Notes under the pieces: generated by a model
Databases searched by the model: none
Told to the model about the DNA's origin: nothing
Seen by the model: the letters and a program-made list of their open reading frames with translations, nothing else
Made by a program: the position numbers and the translations under genes
Part shown: piece after piece, positions 41,887 through 45,492 of the stretch
How positions within the stretch are numbered: position 1 is the stretch's first letter
Layout: the number at the start of each line of letters is the position of its first letter
Assembly (NCBI GenBank): GCA_037385685.1
Contig: JARRMW010000018.1
Coordinates: forward strand, 1 to 45,492
Source of the DNA: Sva-25 sp037385685
GTDB lineage: Bacteria; Pseudomonadota; Gammaproteobacteria; Chromatiales; Chromatiaceae
Direction: 5' to 3'
DNA: 45,492 nucleotides

Positions 41887-41911
41887 GCACCAGGGCGGCA
41901 AACAAGAATCC

Positions 41912-41993
41912 GGCCACACTGTGGCCAAGCAACAGCCGGGCGTGATGGCATTGCCTGGGTTGTTGTATCAGTAACCCTCCAGCCAAGGCTGGA
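41912..41993 (+). promoter_or_regulatory. Stem-loops in the infC-rpmI leader
   Basis: Two clear hairpins lie in the 127-bp gap before rpmI: GGCCAC-ACT-GTGGCC (41912-41926) and TCCAGCC-AA-GGCTGGA (41978-41993). In E. coli, ribosomal protein L20 binds structured RNA between infC and rpmI to repress rpmI-rplT; these hairpins may be the counterpart, which is inference. Confidence 0.45.
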
Positions 41994-42013
41994 ATATTAA
42001 GTGGAGAACGAAA

Positions 42014-42211
42014 ATGCCAAAGATCAAAACCAATCGCGGTGCCGCGAAGCGCTTTCGCAAGAACGGTTCCGGCAACTTCAAGCGGGCCCAGTCCCATCGT
42101 CGTCACATCCTGACGAAGAAGAGCACCAAGCGTAAGCGTCATCTGCGTTCGCCTGCACAACTGCACAAGGCAGATGTCGCAGTCGCCCGTCGCATGCTTC
42201 CCTACGTCTGA
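42014..42211 (+). CDS. rpmI: 50S ribosomal protein bL35
   Basis: A 65-residue basic protein: MPKIKTNRGAAKRFRKNGSG, KRAQSHRRHILTKKS and TKRKRHLR. Length and sequence are typical of bL35, a large-subunit protein. GTGGAGAACG precedes the ATG. Followed by rplT after 16 bp. Confidence 0.97.
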   Translation: MPKIKTNRGAAKRFRKNGSGNFKRAQSHRRHILTKKSTKRKRHLRSPAQLHKADVAVARRMLPYV

Positions 42212-42227
42212 TCAGGAGGACTGAACA

Positions 42228-42584
42228 ATGCCCAGAGTAAAACGTGGCGTCACTGCACACGCCAAACACAAGAAGGTACTGAAGCAGGCGAAAGGCTATT
42301 ACGGCGCACGCAGCAAAGTCTATCGTGTCGCCAAGCAGGCCGTTATCAAGGCCGGCCAGTACGCCTACCGTGACCGCCGCCAGAAGAAGCGTCAGTTTCG
42401 CTCGCTGTGGATTGCCCGTATCAACGCCGAGGCGCGTAACAACGGCATCTCCTACAGCCGCATGATAGACGGTCTCAACAAGGCCGGTATCGAGGTCGAT
42501 CGCAAGATGCTCGCGGACCTTGCCATTCACGACAAGCCGGCATTTGGTGCCTTGGCAAAGCAAGCCAAGGCAGCTCTCGGCTGA
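42228..42584 (+). CDS. rplT: 50S ribosomal protein bL20
   Basis: A 118-residue basic protein: MPRVKRGVTAHAKHKKVLKQ, YYGARSKVYRVAKQAV and INAEARNNGISYSRMIDGL. bL20 is an early assembly protein of the 50S subunit and often represses its own operon. CAGGAGGAC is an ideal ribosome site. A strong terminator follows before pheS. Confidence 0.97.
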   Translation: MPRVKRGVTAHAKHKKVLKQAKGYYGARSKVYRVAKQAVIKAGQYAYRDRRQKKRQFRSLWIARINAEARNNGISYSRMIDGLNKAGIEVDRKMLADLAIHDKPAFGALAKQAKAALG

Positions 42585-42655
42585 GTGAATTGACGTGCCC
42601 TTGCCCGGTGCAGCTGCTCCGGGACATTGGCTGGTCCCGTACAATCAACTCACAG

Positions 42656-42693
42656 AAGGGGAGCAGACCTTGGTGGTCTGACTCCCCTTTTTG
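42656..42693 (+). terminator. Rho-independent terminator/attenuator between rplT and pheS
   Basis: AAGGGGAG CAGACC (42656-42669) pairs with GGTCTG a CTCCCCTT (42675-42689), 5-nt loop, one bulged A, then five T residues (42688-42692). A long, stable terminator stem 20 bp ahead of the pheS start. It ends the rplT transcript or attenuates pheST. No Phe-rich leader peptide is visible in the 70 bp before it, so classical pheM-type control is not supported. Confidence 0.85.
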
Positions 42694-42711
42694 TTAACCG
42701 GAAACCAGGAA

Positions 42712-43731
42712 ATGGCATCTGAACTGGAACAACTTCTCGACACAGCCACGTCTGCCGTCGCTGCCACCAATGACCTGTCAGCGCTTGATGCGGTCCGCGT
42801 CGAGTATCTTGGCAAGAGCGGACTCTTCACGGAGCAACTGAAGCAGCTCGGCAAGTTGCCAAAAGACGAGCGGCCGGCTGCCGGGCAGGAAATCAACCGT
42901 GCCAAGCAGGCACTTCAGCAGGTCATCCAGGAACGCAAGCAGGCGCTCGAGTCAGAAGCGCTGAATACGCGACTCGAGCAGGAGCGTGTCGACGTGACCT
43001 TGCCGGGGCGCGGGCTTGGTGTCGGGGGAGTGCACCCTGTCACCCGCACACTCGAGCGTATCGAAACACTGTTTCGCAGTGCCGGTTTCGAGGTAGAGGA
43101 GGGGCCCGAGATCGAGGATGATTTCCACAACTTCGAGGCGCTCAACATTCCGGAACATCACCCGGCGCGCGCGATGCACGATACCTTCTATTTTGATGAA
43201 CACCTGCTGTTGCGCACGCACACCTCTCCGGTACAGATCCGCACCATGGAGAACCGCAAGCCGCCGCTGCGTGTGATTGCTCCCGGGCGTGTCTATCGCT
43301 GTGATTCCGATCTGACACACACGCCGATGTTCCACCAGGTCGAGGGTTTCATGGTCGACGAGGAGGTTACCTTCGGCGATCTCAAGGGCATCCTGCACGA
43401 CTTCCTCGTGGCCTTTTTCGAGAAGGAGCTCAGGGTGCGTTTCCGTCCCTCCTACTTTCCGTTCACCGAGCCATCGGCCGAGGCTGATATCGAGTGCGTG
43501 ATGTGTGGAGGCGAGGGCTGCCGTGTCTGCAGTCATACCGGCTGGCTCGAGGTCCTCGGTTGCGGAATGATTCACCCCGAGGTCTTTCGCCATGTCGGTA
43601 TCGACAACGAGGACTTCACGGGTTACGCCTTCGGCATGGGCGTCGAGCGCCTTGCGATGCTGCGCTACGGTGTCAACGACCTGCGACTCTTCTTCGAAAA
43701 TGACCAGCGTTTTCTGAAGCAGTTCGCATAA
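42712..43731 (+). CDS. pheS: Phenylalanyl-tRNA synthetase alpha subunit
   Basis: A 339-residue class II synthetase subunit. N-terminal coiled coil (residues 1-90), then GGVHPVTRTLERIETLFRSA, motif 2 LLRTHTSPVQIRTM / RVYRCDSDLTHTPMFHQVEG, and motif 3 GYAFGMGVERLAMLRYGVND. A zinc-like CVMCGGEGCRVCSHTGW segment is present near 265. ATG at 42712 chosen over an upstream TTG (42691), which lies in the terminator T-run. Forms an alpha2-beta2 enzyme with PheT. Confidence 0.96.
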   Translation: MASELEQLLDTATSAVAATNDLSALDAVRVEYLGKSGLFTEQLKQLGKLPKDERPAAGQEINRAKQALQQVIQERKQALESEALNTRLEQERVDVTLPGRGLGVGGVHPVTRTLERIETLFRSAGFEVEEGPEIEDDFHNFEALNIPEHHPARAMHDTFYFDEHLLLRTHTSPVQIRTMENRKPPLRVIAPGRVYRCDSDLTHTPMFHQVEGFMVDEEVTFGDLKGILHDFLVAFFEKELRVRFRPSYFPFTEPSAEADIECVMCGGEGCRVCSHTGWLEVLGCGMIHPEVFRHVGIDNEDFTGYAFGMGVERLAMLRYGVNDLRLFFENDQRFLKQFA

Positions 43732-43740
43732 GAGATTTTT

Positions 43741-43930
43741 ACCACGAAGAACACGAAGGCCACAAAGTATGAAAAGGAAAGCTATCAGAACATTTGTGTT
43801 CGCAGTGACTTCAGAGGTGGAACATCATGACATCATTATTTTCATTAACCACAAAGAACACCAAGAGCACAAAGTTTGAAACAGCATCTATCACAACCTT
43901 CGTGTTCTTTGTGTTCTTCGTGGTTTAAGA
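43741..43930. repeat. Two tandem copies of a palindromic intergenic element between pheS and pheT
   Basis: Copy 1 begins ACCACGAAGAACACGAAGG (43741) and copy 2 begins ACCACAAAGAACACCAAGAG (43848). Each is followed by a spacer AAAGT(A/T)TGAAA... and then an inverted arm; copy 2's inverted arm is CCTTCGTGTTCTTTGTGTTC... (about 43897-43927), and copy 1's is degenerate. Each unit is about 85-105 bp and could fold into a long hairpin. Similar CCACGAAGAACACGAAG intergenic repeats occur in many proteobacterial genomes and look like non-autonomous mobile elements. They separate pheS from pheT, normally close together. Confidence 0.8.
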
Positions 43931-43948
43931 ATTTACCAGGATATAACA

Positions 43949-45492
43949 ATGCGATTCAGTGAAGCCTGGCTCAGAGAACTGGTTAACCCGGGGATCGATA
44001 CCGATGCGCTTTCCCATCAACTCAGCATGGCCGGCCTCGAGGTCGACAGTGTGGAGAAGGCTGCACCCGACTTCCACGGCGTGGTGATCGGCGAGGTGCT
44101 GACGAAAGAGCAGCACCCGGATGCCGACAAGCTCAGCGTGACGACGGTCGATGTCGGCGCGGATGAGCCCTTGCAGATCGTCTGCGGTGCAAAAAATGTT
44201 GCTGCAGGCATGCGCGTGCCGGTTGCCACGGTTGGCGCGGAGCTTTCGGGTGGCTTCAAGATCAAGAAAGCCAAGCTGCGCGGCGTGCAGTCGGCCGGCA
44301 TGATCTGCTCTGCTTCGGAACTCGGGCTTGCCGATTCCTCCGACGGCATCATGCCGTTGCCTGCGGATGCACCCGTGGGTAGCGATTTTCGCGACTGGCT
44401 GAACCTTGACGATACCCTGATCGAGGTCGACCTGACCCCGGATCGCGGGGATTGTCTGAGCATGATCGGTATCGCGCGCGATGTCTCGGCTCTCAACAGT
44501 TGTGATCTTGCAGAGCCGCCGCGATCAGATGTTCCCCCGGTGATTGATGACAGCATCGCTGTCAGCCTGGGGGCGTCCGATGCTTGCCCGCGCTATCTCT
44601 GCCGTATCATTCGCGGTATCGACCAGACCGCAGAAACACCACTCTGGATGCAGGAGAAACTGCGTCGTGGAGGCATCCGCAGCCTCGGTCCTGTCGTGGA
44701 TGTGACCAACTACATCCTGCTGGAACTCGGCCAGCCGATGCACGGCTTCAATCTCGCTAAAATCGATGGCGGGATCACGGTACGCTTGGCGAAACCTGGC
44801 GAGAAGCTGGCGTTACTCGATGGTGAGGAGGCCGTGCTCACGCAAGAGACCCTCGTGATTGCCGACAACAGCAAGCCGCTGGCAATGGCCGGGATCATGG
44901 GGGGCGCGGAGAGCGGCGTCACGGAAACCACCACGGATATTCTGCTCGAGAGCGCCTTCTTCACGCCGCTGGCGATCACGGGCAGGGCGCGCCACTACGG
45001 TATGCACACGGATTCCTCGCACCGCTTCGAGCGCGGTGTCGATCCGGCTCTGCAGGGAAGGGCCATCGAGCGCGCCACGCAACTACTCATCGATATCATC
45101 GGCGGGCAGCCGGGTCCGGTTGTCGAGGCGACCGGCGGCGACTTCACGCTTGCGCGCGAGGCGATCACCTTGCGCAGTAGTCGTATCCGTCGCCTGCTCG
45201 GGATCGAGATCGACGGCAGCAGGGTGGTCTCCATCCTCACGCGTCTCGGTATGGCCGTTGAGGAGACGAATGAAGGCTGGCTTGTCACACCGCCGACCTG
45301 GCGTTTCGATGTCACTATCGAGGCAGACCTCATCGAGGAGCTCGCGCGTATCTATGGTTACGAGAATATTCCATCCACCCACGGTCACCAGCCGCTGACG
45401 ATGCATCTGCCGCCGGAGAGCGGCTTCTCGCTGACCCGGGCGCGCGATCTGCTCAACAGCCGTGATTACCAGGAAGTGATCAGCTACAGCTT
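43949..45492 (+). CDS. pheT: Phenylalanyl-tRNA synthetase beta subunit (C-terminus outside window)
   Basis: 514 codons are visible before the window edge. It starts MRFSEAWLRELVNPGIDTD, followed by the tRNA-binding (EMAP-like) domain: VVIGEVLTKEQHPDADKLSV, IVCGAKNVAAGMRVPVATVG. Then come the B3/B4 editing domain and B5 (LRSSRIRRLLGIEIDG). It pairs with PheS; the beta subunit carries the editing site. No strong ribosome site precedes the ATG (ACCAGGATATAACA), and the palindromic repeats lie just upstream. Confidence 0.95.
   Translation, partial: MRFSEAWLRELVNPGIDTDALSHQLSMAGLEVDSVEKAAPDFHGVVIGEVLTKEQHPDADKLSVTTVDVGADEPLQIVCGAKNVAAGMRVPVATVGAELSGGFKIKKAKLRGVQSAGMICSASELGLADSSDGIMPLPADAPVGSDFRDWLNLDDTLIEVDLTPDRGDCLSMIGIARDVSALNSCDLAEPPRSDVPPVIDDSIAVSLGASDACPRYLCRIIRGIDQTAETPLWMQEKLRRGGIRSLGPVVDVTNYILLELGQPMHGFNLAKIDGGITVRLAKPGEKLALLDGEEAVLTQETLVIADNSKPLAMAGIMGGAESGVTETTTDILLESAFFTPLAITGRARHYGMHTDSSHRFERGVDPALQGRAIERATQLLIDIIGGQPGPVVEATGGDFTLAREAITLRSSRIRRLLGIEIDGSRVVSILTRLGMAVEETNEGWLVTPPTWRFDVTIEADLIEELARIYGYENIPSTHGHQPLTMHLPPESGFSLTRARDLLNSRDYQEVISYS

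Noticed and set aside
40783..41928. 381-codon minus-strand frame
   Set aside because: Antisense shadow of thrS-infC; composition not protein-like.
1..45492. CRISPR arrays, tRNA or rRNA genes, insertion sequences with transposase, prophage genes
   Set aside because: None recognised anywhere in the window on either strand.

Overview
The window (about 60% GC by eye) looks like chromosome of a sulfur-oxidising, chemolithoautotrophic gammaproteobacterium. The basis is an alpha-carboxysome locus with form IA RuBisCO, a sulfur-globule-type secreted protein, a DsrE-like protein, and a thrS-infC-rpmI-rplT-pheST block in the usual proteobacterial order. Genus cannot be assigned from sequence reading alone.

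Layout. 1-5.3 kb (minus strand) is an arsenosugar-type operon: sterol-desaturase-like protein, VTT-rhodanese membrane protein, radical SAM ArsS, two associated glycosyltransferases and three small downstream genes. A divergent ArsR-rhodanese regulator lies at 5.4-6.1 kb. 6.1-12.9 kb (plus) is a six-gene MoxR/DUF58/VWA/BatD operon. 13.1-18.6 kb is a complete-looking selenoneine cluster: senB(+) divergent from senA-egtD-selD(-), with SelD fused to an FAD-dependent oxidoreductase. 18.6-24.3 kb is an accessory stretch with a sulfur globule-like protein, a coupled pair of tiny proteins, orphan minus-strand terminators, a secreted helical protein, a DsrE-like lipoprotein candidate, a Sel1 protein, an ADO/PCO-type thiol dioxygenase and a DUF3592 protein. 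A KefB-like antiporter follows.

26.5-36.2 kb is the carboxysome operon: cbbL (frameshifted here), cbbS, csoS2, csoSCA, csoS4A, csoS4B, two csoS1 copies, a ferritin-like protein, acRAF, mcdA, mcdB and cbbR. Facing it at 36.2-39.2 kb are SulP transporter, csoS1D and a Nudix hydrolase. These genes cover CO2 fixation, shell, carbonic anhydrase, assembly, positioning, regulation and probable bicarbonate supply; cbbQ/cbbO are not in the window. The right end is the translation block, with thrS and infC joined in one frame, then rpmI, rplT, pheS, a palindromic repeat pair and a partial pheT.

Two lesions sit in genes normally intact: an inferred 58-nt deletion in cbbL, and a thrS-infC junction where a 39-bp perfect inverted copy of infC replaces the end of thrS and the start of infC. 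Both could be assembly or amplification artefacts and need read-level checks. The most interesting regulatory signals are an anticodon-arm mimic in the thrS leader and an A_AAA_AAG slippery site in csoS2 at the junction between its middle and C-terminal regions.
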